Assembly: GCA_024449915.1 (NCBI GenBank)
Contig: JAMZAV010000896.1
Location: 496,001 to 560,000, forward strand
Length of the DNA: 64,000 bases
Direction: 5' to 3'
Source: Sweltsa coloradensis
Lineage: Eukaryota; Arthropoda; Insecta; Plecoptera; Chloroperlidae
In this document: positions 10,611 through 23,700 of the stretch, one piece after another
Numbering within the stretch: position 1 is the stretch's first letter
Layout of the letters: every line of letters begins with the position of its first letter
Notes under the pieces: model-generated
What the model saw: only the letters and a program-made list of their open reading frames with translations
Told to the model about the DNA's origin: nothing
The model's database searches: none
Program-made: the position numbers and the translations under genes

Positions 10611-10760
10611 GTTGCTTAATGTCTTATTCAATATTGTCAATTGAGGCAATGAGTGGTGATATAGTTGTGAGAGAATGACAATTACAAAAACTCATACCTT
10701 AAGCGGGGTTCGAACACGCGTCATGGTACACTAAGGACCTGCGCCCCAATCCCAAGATAG
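10611..10760 (-). repeat. tRNA-headed SINE with conserved tail
   Basis: The minus strand has a tRNA-like head at about 10695-10755 (B-box GTTCGAACCCC). Its tail at 10611-10665 (forward strand 'gttgcttaatgtct' and 'caatgagtggtgata') resembles the tail of the 5S-headed SINE at 35241-35297. Confidence 0.55.
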
Positions 10761-10970
10761 AGAGAGATCTGCAGTGGAGGCGAACACAAGAGGGATTTGG
10801 AGGAGCAAAGAAAATGAGAAGAGGGGACACAGAGAGAAGATGATATTAAAGTGTGAAGCTAGTAGTGACAACAAGGGCTTTATCATCATTAATCAACCTT
10901 GGAATCAGCTCTTCAAAACCCACAAAAGTTAAAGAAGTGTATTGTATTTTGAAACAGCCAACAACTTTTT

Positions 10971-11112
10971 AGTTTAGATTGGAGAAGGGTTGACAGGTTG
11001 TGAAAGCATAGTGAACATAAAGCCCAGCCTGGGTTGACAGGTTGGGAAAGCATAGAGGGCTTTATGTTCTCTATGCTTTCCCAACCTGTCAACCCTTCTC
11101 CAATCTAAACTA
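10971..11112. repeat. Perfect-like hairpin, family C
   Basis: Left arm 10971-11024 (starting AGTTTAGATTGGAGAAGGG) is mirrored by the right arm to 11112 (ending CCCTTCTCCAATCTAAACT), with one or two mismatches. The arms are about 54 bases with a 32-base loop that itself repeats part of the arm. Single-arm copies are at 23340-23410 and 28880-28950. Confidence 0.9.
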
Positions 11113-14100
11113 AACTAGCCAGTTGGTCTTTTCCAAATTTTTGTAACAACTTTTTAGGCGAGGCATACGCTCAAAACCAGGCATTGTCGTCAATACTGAG
11201 TTTGGTTACATAAAAAACATGAAAGTTTGCTGACATAATATAACAATGCCCAAAAATTGTATCTTGCACTAATTTAATGTAGGGTATTCTTGTTATTACG
11301 TATTACTGATTAACACAAATGTTAATAAAATAGCTGATCATGAAGTTTTGCCCCACTCAAAATTACGGCTTATTTGTTTTATATAACTCAATCTTTCAAT
11401 CAGTCAACTTTAATGGGTTTTAAAAATAACATAAATTCCTGATAAACAATATAAATACAGAATACACACATCCTAATATTGCCATGACAGTGAGTCAGTA
11501 CGATTAGCGTCAAAAGTAAATCAAGGGTAACCTTTTACCGACACCACCGACCATCACTCGGCAAATCTCGGATTTGCTCTTATGGCACATTTAAAAGTCA
11601 CAACAAGCTAGCACTAAACACTCAAAGCTAGACGACGGCTTGCCTTATTTATGTCACGAGAAAAACTGGCCCCAATTGATTTCTACACTAGAAATAAGCC
11701 TGCAGTAAGATTACGCAATGTTTGGTGAATCCATTCATGTATACAAACCTTGTGTTAGTATTAACTATGCCCTAGGCCCAGTGTTCAAAAGTCCTAATAG
11801 GCCAAATGCTACATAAAATAGGGCGCCATGTTTCCTCACACGTCTATTAGATGACGTCAGTGAGTGATAGCTCTGTGAATATAGCGCACCGAGCAATGCT
11901 AGAACAAACCAAATATCCACGAGCGACGTCGATAACGGTAGGTATCTTCCAGACACCTTGATTTACTTCTGACGCCTAGTGTACAAGTACTTGTAGGTTT
12001 GTTACAGAATGATAGATATACGAATACTTGCGTGTTATGTAATTATCGTTCATACATTACGTACATTGAGCATACAAGTTCCCCTGACAAAATATGTTCT
12101 ATGAAGTGATTTCAAAGCTTGGCTAGGCCTACACAAACTTTTATTTCAGAACTAAATCACAACAGGTTATACTCACAATGAAATAGTTTACTTATTCACA
12201 TGTTTGTACACTCATAAATCACATTATACATACATACATAATTAGGCAATTGGTAATTACCCAATAACAATACGCCGCTGTAAATAATACTATGCCAGTT
12301 AACAATTGTTTGTGTTAATACTTCACAATGAACATAATAATGGAATGTAAGTGATTAGTATTAAACCAAAAAGGGAAGTGATATCAATTGAAGTTTGAAC
12401 CCAATGTATTTACAAAATAGCACCAGCTAATAATAGAAACAACTCAACTGTTTCTTGCATTTGTTATAGTGAAAATATGATACTAGAGTTCAATATATTT
12501 AATACTACTACTAAATAAATAAAAGAATATAAAAATATATAGGGCACTTGGTAAACATATAAGCAACTTAATGGGTTTTGATTTTTAAAAGAAATCACAG
12601 GTATATATATATATATTATTATCCGAGTACTAAACAGCTAACCGTAGTCCATTACTCTTTATGGAGGAACACGTGTTCTGGAATAATCAATATAAAGCAT
12701 TAATTCTTGCAGGTACATAAAAATCCTGGTGAATGAAATAAGTTTCACTCGAATCCAACTCCGTGAGAAGCGATGTGAAACTACAGAAATCACAGGACCT
12801 CTCTTTACTCTACCTACATCAAGTACTGGAACATAACATGCATGTGCTTGCACAAAGCACTTGGTGCAACGTATTTATTTTTAAATGGAAATAAAGCTTA
12901 AATTAATGGAATGGCACATCAGCTCTCGTTAACAATGAGCTAATTTTAATCGTGGTTACTTCGTTAATCCACAATTTAAATCCTGTATAGTCTATATGTT
13001 ATCCAACCAATAGATTCTTTTCTTAGATTGGTAGCTGTTTTAAGTACAGATTATCACTATGGTCATTATATATACATATATACGTAATATAGTTAACTAA
13101 TACGCTGTCGTAAAGTCACATTTTCTCCTAAGGTCTTGAATTCTAAGCAGAGAATATACAATAGGAATGTTAACAGTGTAAGCCCCTAAGGTGGTGTGGG
13201 CTATAATGAGTCCCATAAAAATTTGTCAATATCTCAAAGTTGTTTTGTTTTGTGGAGTTGACAGTAGTTTCATAAAACACAGTTCCATTGCTATTGTGAT
13301 CAAGATGAGGAACGACTTAAGTATATATTGTTCCTGTATATTTCACACAGCAAATCATAGATACAGTCAACATCTATGCGGAAAGTGAGAACTCCGCAAT
13401 GACACCACAAAACATACCAGAGTTGAGTACGGTACTACTTACAAACATTATATATATTGTCATCTTTGTAACTACCTCTGCTTAATTAATTAATTGCACA
13501 TTGATATTTTCAGAAGCCTGTGTAAAAATCAATAAACAATTGTTGCTCATAATCACTCTCTGACATTGGAATGTATATTGGATAATGGACAACTTATCCA
13601 TTGGTTGGCATATTTGTGCATAAGTATAACATCCAAATTAAGATGGGTCAGTCATATGAAAACAAATTAAACTGTGTAATATTAAGTATGTACATTCAAT
13701 TATAGTTAACCTCATTTTGAGGCACAATTATTTTGTGTTTATTATCAGAAATGTACTTTCACACACCACAAAACAGACTACAATTTAATTCATTGCACAA
13801 ACTTTTACTGATTTTACTTTATAATAAGCTAAAATTGGTCCACCGTAATTATTAAGTACAAATGCATGTTATGTTATTATCTGAGAGTAAACACTGCGTG
13901 GTAAAAAGAAGATGGCTAATTAAGAGAAATGTGAGTTTTGAACCCCATGATTTGGCCCTAGTAGCCTATGTTGACATAAAACATTACTACGTAAAAGGAA
14001 ATGAAAGAATGTTATACTATATATGAAGTGTTTTGATTTGCTTGCATATGACGAGCCATGTAAAGACCTTGGATAATAATACCCACATTATTTTGTATGT

Positions 14101-14464
14101 TCAATACCTGGTACATTTGCTTTTGAGTTTTGAGTACCTACACTTAAGAAACTAAAACTTGGTTCCTTTGAAATTGGTGAAACTATAACGACTAACGAGT
14201 TTTAGTAGAAACTATTTTATAAATAATTTTGTAGCAAAGTCTATTTACACTATAAATAAACATTTATATACTTAGAAATTAGAATAAAATAAATTATATA
14301 ACTTTAAAAATATAATTTAGTAAGTATGTAGCCCTACTTCTGCAATTTCATCTTGATTGCTCACATTGTATTAAGGAACATTAAAGCTGTTGATAAGTGT
14401 AATATAAAACTGATTATGAAGCATAGTACTTTGATATACACAGGCCTCTTACACATTTAATTAT
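11113..14464. other. 3' flank of the myosin gene, no other gene seen
   Basis: AT-rich sequence. The region next to 14465 should hold the myosin V 3' UTR. A minus-strand AATAAA (forward TTTATT at 13738-13743) is a possible poly-A signal about 720 bases past the stop, and another lies near 12873. Transcript data would be needed to choose. Confidence 0.4.
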
Positions 14465-14707
14465 CTACACCTTTTTTAGCATGGGTAAATTTAAGCTGTC
14501 TGGTATTTCGATGTCCTCTAACCGAATGTTCGAGGGGTTGAACGGGAATCGAACGGGGTAGCTGTATTTTGTGTCCATCAGAAGTGTGGCTTGTTCTTGG
14601 GACTCGGTTCGTTCCTGAAGTGTTGCTTGGATCTTACGAATGAAAGACACCGGCACCCGCTCTTCGAATTCGTCGGCTGGTGTGTATAGGTTCAAGATTT
14701 TGATTAT
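14465..14707 (-). CDS. Myosin V exon 27 (C terminus, end of DIL domain)
   Basis: Encodes the extreme tail from [18 protein letters not shown] to [10 protein letters not shown] and the TAG stop at 14465-14467. Homology puts the start at ATA (14707), in phase with the CAG that ends exon 26. The bases before it read TTTTTA, and there is no AG for about 70 bases; the next AG (14777-14778) would bring an in-frame TAA. A single missing G would create TTTTTAG|ATA. Residues about 1745-1824. Confidence 0.9.
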   Translation of the reverse strand: MIKILNLYTPADEFEERVPVSFIRKIQATLQERTESQEQATLLMDTKYSYPVRFPFNPSNIRLEDIEIPDSLNLPMLKKV

Positions 14708-17700
14708 TAAAAATAAAAAGTTATAGTGGATAGTGAATTGAATTTGATTTTTGAATTATTGTTTTAAAGTTAAACACTCCAACTTTTTGTAATCCGAAAG
14801 ATGATGTAAAGAGTGAATTATAACACCAAGTAGGAGGCGTACCGGTCATAGCAGAACTACCTTTGAAAAGTACAGGGATCACCCTACGTGCCAGAGAGCT
14901 CTAGCTTCCAAAGTGCAGATTTTAGGTCGCGTACTAACTCGCGATAAGGAATGCGCTTAAGAAAGAGAATCTCGTTACCACACTTCGACACGCATCTGCT
15001 AACAATACTGTGCAGTACGGGTCTGACGGTCACTCACTCTACCATGACAGCGATTCTGTTAATCGGTGTTCGAGTGGAACAAGAGCTCGTAACGTGGCTA
15101 TTAAATTATTATCTTTTCATTATTAGTTTTAAAGTTGAAAACACTCCCCATAACGTTTTTAGAACCAAAGGAATTAAAAGGTTGAATTATCAACACCTCT
15201 ACTAGCTACGTGTTTAGAGAAACTAGGGAGATAGTCTCTTTCCCCCCTTTTGCCAGGAGAGCTATACTAGCTCCCACAAAAGAATGCAGATGTTTTGTAG
15301 TTGTAGGGGTAGTATGAATGCGCAGTAAAAGGAATGTCGCCTTTGTATATGAAAGAGAAATCTCTTTTACCAACACGAGTAAAAATTATCTGTGCTAGAT
15401 CACGGAGTTCCTCCGTGTGCTAGATCCATGCTGAGCTAGCTTGAATCGAGTGGACAAAGTTGTTATGTGGGGAAAACTATTTCTAACTATCTGCATTCTT
15501 TTGTTAGGAGGGCTTTATCAGTATGGTTTCTTCCATAAAATTGCCATTATATGGAACTTGACATTAAAAATACAAGGTGCACCAGTGAACAAATGGCAAT
15601 TTCTTGTAAAAGAACATATTTTCAAGTGACATATTGTGAGTCACAGATAGAGGTAATGTTTAAGTAGTGCACATTTTGTCTTTTAAATAACAATACACTG
15701 TGTTGATGTGTATTCAATTCAATCTACTCTTGGCCTAAACATGCAAATATCCATAACCCCAAACTTAAGCCACTAAGGTAAGATAAGATAAGTCTTTATT
15801 CAACTTCAGTTCAAATACATAATTTAATTGTACATTTCTGATTTGAATCAGGAAACACTCCCATAGGTGAAATTGATTTTTTAGAAATCAATCCAGAAAT
15901 GAAAAAATCCATCTCAGCGGGGTATCAAACCCCGGACTTCCAATTGCCGTCTGGTCAATTTTTTAAATTTGTATTTCTGGATTGATTTAAAAAAAAATAG
16001 CTCATTTTAGATTGCTTGATCAATTTTAGGTTTATGCAGGATATTTTTAGTTATTGGCATTTCTATGCAAAAATTACTAAAACATGTAAGTGTATGTTTT
16101 GCAATTTCTGAAATGTTTCAAGTAAATGTAGTAAAAAGTATCTCTAAGTAGTGGATCATTTTACTTTAATAATACACGTTGGATGTTCGTGTGTTCAAAA
16201 TTCTCTGGACTACCCCTATGCAAATGTAAACCTCAACCTCAAAAGTGGTAAGTAGATTAAGTCTATTCACTCCGTCAAATATCAATAATTCTATATTTGA
16301 TCGAAGAGAAAACCCAAGGCTAAATTGATAATTTTAAAAAAAATTCATGTAATGAAATAAATCCATTCAGCAGGAATCAATACCCTACTTGCAAATTTGT
16401 TATTGCACATTGTCTTTTTTGGATCTTGGTTGATAAAAAACGGCGTATTTTATTGATCGATTTAGGTTATGAGGGACCAATATTGTGTTATTTGGCATTT
16501 GCTAGATTTTGATAGAATTATCAAGAACCAATGATTACCATGGGTGCTTATATTGTCATGAATGCTAATGTAAATAAAAGATAAACGTATTAACTCCAGC
16601 CCCTACGTGCCCGACCACTCGTGTCTCTACGTACCTGGAACATGGAGAGCTTGTCGCACATATCACAGACGCTCTGCACGTCCTCCTCGGTCTTACGAGC
16701 CTGCAGCAGTTGGGCGGCCTGTATGACGGGCTGCAGTGGGTCCAACACGTCGGTCTCCTGCATCCGCTGGTCGCGAGTCCACTGCTCCAGATGACTCAGG
16801 TTGTAGCGGATCTGCATCCCCTTGGTCCAGTGGCAGAGGTCCTTGCGGAGTAGGAGGTTGTTCAGGGCGGAGGCGCAGATGAAGTAGAACAACTAGCGAG
16901 GATCAAGCACAAGATATTAATATGTAGGAAATCATAAATCAATATTTCGTATTCATCATGCAAAGCCACTTACGTTTATTTGTTATGGCTGTAAGGCACA
17001 CACAAAAACTAAAGAATGCAAGTTCCATAAACTAAATGTGGCATGGCTCACACTTCCTCCTAAGCTATATTTCCCCTTCAATTTTTGTTTCAGTTTCTGT
17101 GAAACAATCAATATGTTTCCACAATATGTAAGTATCATTTCAGAATTTGACTTGATGCAGTAACTCACTCAAGGTCAAGGTCTTCTAGGAAGGCTGGAGA
17201 AATTCAGCCTACCCAAAGTTTAAGTTAAAGGCATTTAACCCAAACATAAAGAAAACAAGTGAGTACAAATTCTTTGATGTTTCAAAATTGACTATAAAAT
17301 ATCTAATGTCATTAATAATTCCAAATTTTTTTTTTCAAAACTAAGCCAAAATGTTTGGTTGCATACAGGTTTGTTAAAAAAATAAATTTTATTTAGAGTC
17401 TACCCACTCAGTTATATAACTGATTTTCAGTGGGGGACTTTAAATCAAAGCGACCAAGCCAACCCTGCAGGCCCCGACGCAATCGACGAGTGAGCGATAA
17501 CCAACCAAAGATCAATATTTTTAATAGGAAATATAGCAATCAGTGGTATGGACAGTGCAAACACCCGCAAATCAAGGCCAGAATCAACAAGGCCGATTCA
17601 GAACAACTCTGAAATTTATTATGTGCTTCGTTGCTAGGACGGCTTTAAAGTCACCGTTTACAAACTCCTAAGACAAGAACTGATGGACTCAAGTCCAAAT

Positions 17701-20700
17701 CAGAAGATAAAAAACTTCTGACTTTGGCAGGAATCGAGCCCTGGACCTTCTGCATTGGAAGCAGATACGCTAACCACAAGACCAACGAGCCACACTAAAC
17801 AACTTAAACAAACCTAGAACGTTATTCATCTTTGCCTACCTGTCTTTTAAATAGTTCCACTAAAGTAAAGTAACCATCAACCAAGTACTTGTACGACATC
17901 TAAAATGTAATTCAACAGCTGCAAATAAAATACAATACAACACAAAGTATCAACACACACAACCCACGCAAGTACGCACCTGTCTAAAGACCTGCACTAT
18001 GAGCTCTGGGTCGACGCCGTGGAAGCCCAGACTTCTGTGGAAGGCGGTGAGTTCTTGTAGCAGCACGTCCAGCGCCTTCTGTATGTCCACCGGTGACTCG
18101 ACCTCGCGCGTCACGGAAGCTGCCCGGCCGCGCATCCCGCCCGGCTTCTGACCAGACAACCCGGAGATGGCCTCGTGTTCCAGGATGGCAGGGACGATCA
18201 TCGGCTGGACCTTTTCCTCCAGGTGCCGGATCACACCCTGCGAGGAGAGAGAGAGAGAGAGAGATTAGATTACGAGATTAGAACAGAATAGTCTGCGTAG
18301 TACGAGTCTAAATAGTTTACTTACTTAAATATTCAAACTGTAAGTGAATATATTTACAAATACGCTATTGTATTTGTGCGAATGGAGGTCTTGGGTATAT
18401 TTTAAAATATAGGTGCGGTGCGGCCAATAGACAGAGCAATTTGTCAACAGTAATTATATCAAACTCTTGAAAATTTGAGTGGTCAAAATAGAGGGGCGGC
18501 CATTACTCGAGAGCGGCCTATGATCAAGTAAATAAGCTACAAAGTGCACTTTGAAATGATTTATATATATTATACGATGCACACATTTTATTTGTTGTTC
18601 AATATTATGTGTGAGATGAGGAATAAAAAAGTTTTTAAAGCAACTTTGGTTTGTTTCTTGTTAGGTCTTTATAACAAAATACCCAATACAACAAATTTTT
18701 GGTTCCTTGAGCTGCTGTAACTTAATTTAGTCTGATACTTCTAATTAAATAAAGTAATCTTTCAGTCCTTTGAAGTTTGTTGTAATTGGAATTACAGTAA
18801 AACCCCTATGTATCATTTTTCAGGGTAGCTTACAAAAAAACGATGCAGTGAGGAAAACAGTCAAAACGGGAAAACCAATAAAATGATGTAATATGCCTAA
18901 AATTGAGTAAAATAACAAAAAAATTAATTTTGAAAATTTTCAGTCTAATTCATTGCCTACTCAAAATATCTGGATAATAATATATCAAGTATCTATTACG
19001 ACTTTCAGAAGACAGTTATATAATAATTGTTGTACGTAAAGAAAATAAAAAGCTTGTCTTAATGAGGTAAAAAATAAAAATCAACAACGATGATAGACAA
19101 GTGTTGATTCATGCGCGGCGCGGGTGAGTTGGCGCGTAAGCTATGAGTGCGAGAGAGACAGCCGCGGGAATCGGCGGCGCAAGAATCTACTCGTCGGGTC
19201 GAGACCTCACAGCTGACCATGCACGTGCTTGGTGAATGGATTGTCACGTTATCTGTTTTCTCGGTCGCTGCGTTTAAAGAAGATTAAGTATTTTTCCGTT
19301 GATATCGATCAATGCTCCGTGCATGAAGATCACATTTCCCTGTATCTCTTCATTGACTCTGGGAACAATATTTACTACGATTTCGAATCGTGCTTGCGAC
19401 GAGAGAAAATTGCACGGGCGACTGAACTGCATCCTTGAAGTCCCTAGGGAATGGTCCGGGTCTCCAAGGTCGAGATCGTCTCAGCTTCAAATGTTGCAGT
19501 ACACGGCTAGCTGGTAGGGGCAGCCGGCAGTGTTATATCCGAGAATAAGACACGGCAACTCAACTCATATAACACTCGCGCTACAGTTAAACAAGTGTTG
19601 TATTGACATCATCATTGATTGAAAACAATGATCTTGTAATTATTATTATCGCATTCGCGTAAGAAATACACGGCACTGCTGAGAGAGAATGTGTAGTGTC
19701 TGAGCTGGCAGGCAGGCAGGCCGGCCGGCCGAGAGAGGAGAGGAGAGAAGAGAGCCGTGCCACTGGCAGCGCGAGCGGGAGGGGAGGGGTAACCGGTCTC
19801 GTAGGCAGCTGCCGGCGGGCGGGGAGGTGAAGTGAACCTGACTACAGCTTACAAAACATCGCGCTCGCTGTCAATGATGTATTGTCTTGCAGGAAATAGT
19901 GCTTCGTCCGTCGGTCGGTGTTCATCAAAGGCGAAAACGATACATTAGGGTAAATTTAACATTGAGAAACACAACATTTTGAACGGTACAGCGAGGAAAA
20001 CGATCGATTGAGGAACGATGGATGCGGGAATTTTTAACATTGTGTAAATGGGACTTTTGCAAAAACTTTTCAAATATAGCGATCATGGCGGGAAAACGGA
20101 CGATCCGGGAACGATCCATAGGGTTTTACTGTACTTTCAAGTTTCAACTAGCACCACTATTAGATGTTATACTAGTTTGAAGAGCTTCGTACCTGGTATA
20201 TCCACACAGCGATATCTGACAACACCTGTCGATACTCCGAGAGATCGAAGTTCCTCAAACATTGGTCGTTCTGTTTCGGTGTGTTCTCGGCCTGGAACGT
20301 CTTGTCGCCGCTGTATTGCTTGAGGTTGTGTAGAAGTCTAAGGGTGTTCGAGAGCCAGAGAACCGTCGTATCGAGATCCTCGTGGCGTTTCTTGATCACC
20401 CGCTTGATCGTGTTTATCGTTGTGGTGAGGAGAGACCGGACCTTGTCATCATCGTTGGCGAAGTCCGTGTGTCGGATGCACATGAAGAGGATGTAGGAGG
20501 GGAGGCCGGGGAGGAGGGTAACCGCCAGGCGGGGCTTCAGGTCTGGAACACCAAGAGAAGGAGATTAGTATTGCGGCGTTGAGATGCAATCACTCAGTAA
20601 TTAGTAATTAGGCAAAATAAGAATAGGAGATAAAAATTATTTGATGTCGTCAGAGTGAAGACAGTGCAAAATAAGAATAGGAGATAAAAATTATTTGATG

Positions 20701-23700
20701 TGTGAGTGAAGACAGAGAACAGATAGATTCAACAAAAATGCAACAAAACAAATAAGGGTGGCTATTATTTAATGTTTGATCGTTAATTCAGCGTTTGACT
20801 CTCCCATTCAGGACATTGTAGACTCTTGAATTATTATTACGAGTACATAATATTTAGATGAATCGTTGATGATAGCAGCATTAAAGTAACAATACAGGAG
20901 TAAAACTAGCTCTGTAATATGAAAATGTAACATTCAAATTTAAAATCTAAAAAATTTGACTTCCAACTTGTGACCTCCAAATCAGGTAAATAGATTTGTG
21001 GTTTTTGCATTTATGTTTTGAGCTCATTTGCTTGGTTACAAGAGGACAAAGTAAAAGCAATTTATCCTTGTCCTTACAGCAGGTAATGCAGCCTTATGCT
21101 GTAAGAGTATAATTTTACAAAATGGGACTTTTAAAAAATCTCTGGAAAGTACAGAATTGTGGGCAATCCTACATTTGTAAACATACTAACTCATAAGTTC
21201 AAGTCTGTGGGTGCAATAGCATAATCCTAGAAGCTTCCGTTTCACAACATACCGTGTATAAGATGCCTGACAATCAGCTGTTCATCTTCTTTCCTGTACT
21301 CAAACATTCCCTGGTAGTCTCGTTCCTTCTTCCGAACCATTGCCATCTGACTTCTCTGGTCTTGAACCACCGACTGGACCACAGCCTCCGTAGTTTCCGG
21401 TTCTCCGTCCACCACTGCAACATATCAACCGTGATGTGATCACCGAACATTTGCATACAAGGCTAGTTTATACCGGAAGGGAGGAGAAAATAGGATATTA
21501 TCAAGAAAAGTTATTCTGGGCAGTCTTGTGACTGTTCCTGGTACAATATGCAGTTTTATGAGGATTAGCATCCCTTGCCAAAAGTGGCATTCAAACTTTT
21601 GAAATGAAGATTCCAGGTTTTATATTATCACAATGGACTTCTTCAAAATAATAGTACAGACTTTAATGGGCCAACAGCCAGCATGGATACCAGCTGGATT
21701 TTATCACAGAGAGAGATCCTCTAAGAGAACTTCCTTGGATTTTATAAACAAGAAATGAGCCTACTATCTGGTAAATGCCTCAGTAATTGCAACAAACATA
21801 TTTTTCATATATTGGTGTGAGATAGGATCCAACAGCTTACCTTTGAAAAGTAATGGTGGCTGCTGAATTTCTTGATAAATAGAGACATAAATAGTATGAA
21901 AAAAATACAGAAAAAACATGAGACGTTTCGACACGTGGTCTTGTTTACACAAGAGAGAAAGGGAAATGGCCACTGACTGCAGAAGTCAAAATTTTGGCTA
22001 AAAATAAACTAGGTCAGAGAATATGTACAAATTTACAAGGCACTGTTGGAAGGTGTGACTGTGATAGGTAGGGGAGCCTAGTGGATGTTCAGGTTAGGTG
22101 GCAATCTGGATTTGGTAATCCACTGATGCGCAGCTCCCATCTTCTGAGCTCCCCTGGGTTGCAGCTGGCAGGAAGTGCTTTAACAATTGGTTGTGTAAAG
22201 GTAAAGGAATAACTTTCATAACACTCCTCTCTCTTGATAGTACAGCAATGAAGAAGTGGATATTATGCAGAGCCTGACTAGCAAGCATAAAAACCTATTT
22301 CTTGAGTAACTGGTACCAATTCGTCATCTCCTAACCCGGATTTTGGATTTTGGGGGTGTGACTGTGATAGGTAGGGGAGCCTAGTGGATGTTCAGGTTAG
22401 GTGGCAATCTGGATTTGGTAATCCACTGATGCGCTAGCTCCCATCTTCTGAGCTCCCCTGTGTTGCAGCTGGCAGGAAGTGCTTTAACCACTCTGGTTGT
22501 GTAAAGGTAAAGGAATAACTGTCATAACACTCCTCTCCTCTTAGAATAGGTACAGCAATGAAGAAGATGATATTTATGCTGTGCCTGACTAGCAAGCATT
22601 AAAAAGCCTATTTCTTGAATAACTGGTACCTAATTCGTCACCCCCCAACCCGGATTTTGGAACCAGGAGCTAGGTAGATTATTATTAATTATTATTACTA
22701 TAGACATAGCCTACAGGAATTAAGAGAGTAATTTTTTATAGGTATCAAATAATGAATGTTATTACCACCAGCGTCCTTTAGTCTCTTAGCGAGCAGCCGC
22801 AGCTGCTTCTTGAGCTTTCTGCACAGTTCCGCCATGTTGTCATACTTCTCTTGAAGGTCCTAGAACACAAACACCAACCACGTCACAAAACAAAAGATTA
22901 GTAGAGTAATAGAATCGCTAGGATTTTAAATAATTGCAATACCTAGTTGATGCCAGATTATAAGCAACACTTGCATAGTTTCAGCTTTATTACAAAGATT
23001 GTCCAGGGTAAGTCATGGATTTTTTGTCTCTCGAGCACCATGAGTTGGGAGGGAAGCCCCTTACTGTTTGTGCTGACGGTGTGCCCCAGTATGAATGGTG
23101 TGTGAAGTAGCCTTGCTGATGATGACATCATGCATGCAGAATTATTTACTTCTTGCGTGGCCCTACCACAGGTTTGGTGATGTGTTGTGGGATTTGTTTG
23201 TATGTAGTTAGCTGCAGATTTTTAGTGGCCACCATCCGCCTGATGAGTCCCAGAAGAACGAAACGCGCTGTGGATTAAGGTAACAAACAACTTTAAATTA
23301 GCTGCAGTTGTCATCAGCAGGTGAAAAGTTTTGTCGCCCCCAGCCCTTCAGGCTGGGCTTTATGTTCTCTATGCTTTCCCAACCTGTCAACCCTTCTCCA
23401 ATCTAAACTATTGTTTTACTATAAATTACAAGAAACTTTGGTGAATTTCAGACAATAGATAACCTAGTGGCTTGACTTTAACAATATGTCTGTCTGCTCC
23501 CAAAATAAGATCTTGTATTGACTTGCCTAAGAACTTAAATACTCAACAGGGACAAATTTTGTGTGATGAAGCCGTTGGTTTCACAGCCTAACTGTGTCAC
23601 CTTGTGCTACATTTAAAGGAGGTCCAGTATTATGCGTTACAAGCAAAAACCGAAAAGTATATGTTCATAGTTGCCAACACAATGGGAATAATTAATAATA

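Noticed and set aside
16015..16590. Alternative last exon of myosin V upstream of 14707
   Set aside because: No minus-strand frame in intron 26 resembles the DIL end; the 14465-14707 frame matches the expected C terminus fully.
17725..17795. A tRNA-Gly gene on the minus strand
   Set aside because: The tRNA-like head is followed by the SINE body and recurs in a second near-identical 405-base copy; it is a SINE, not a standalone tRNA gene.
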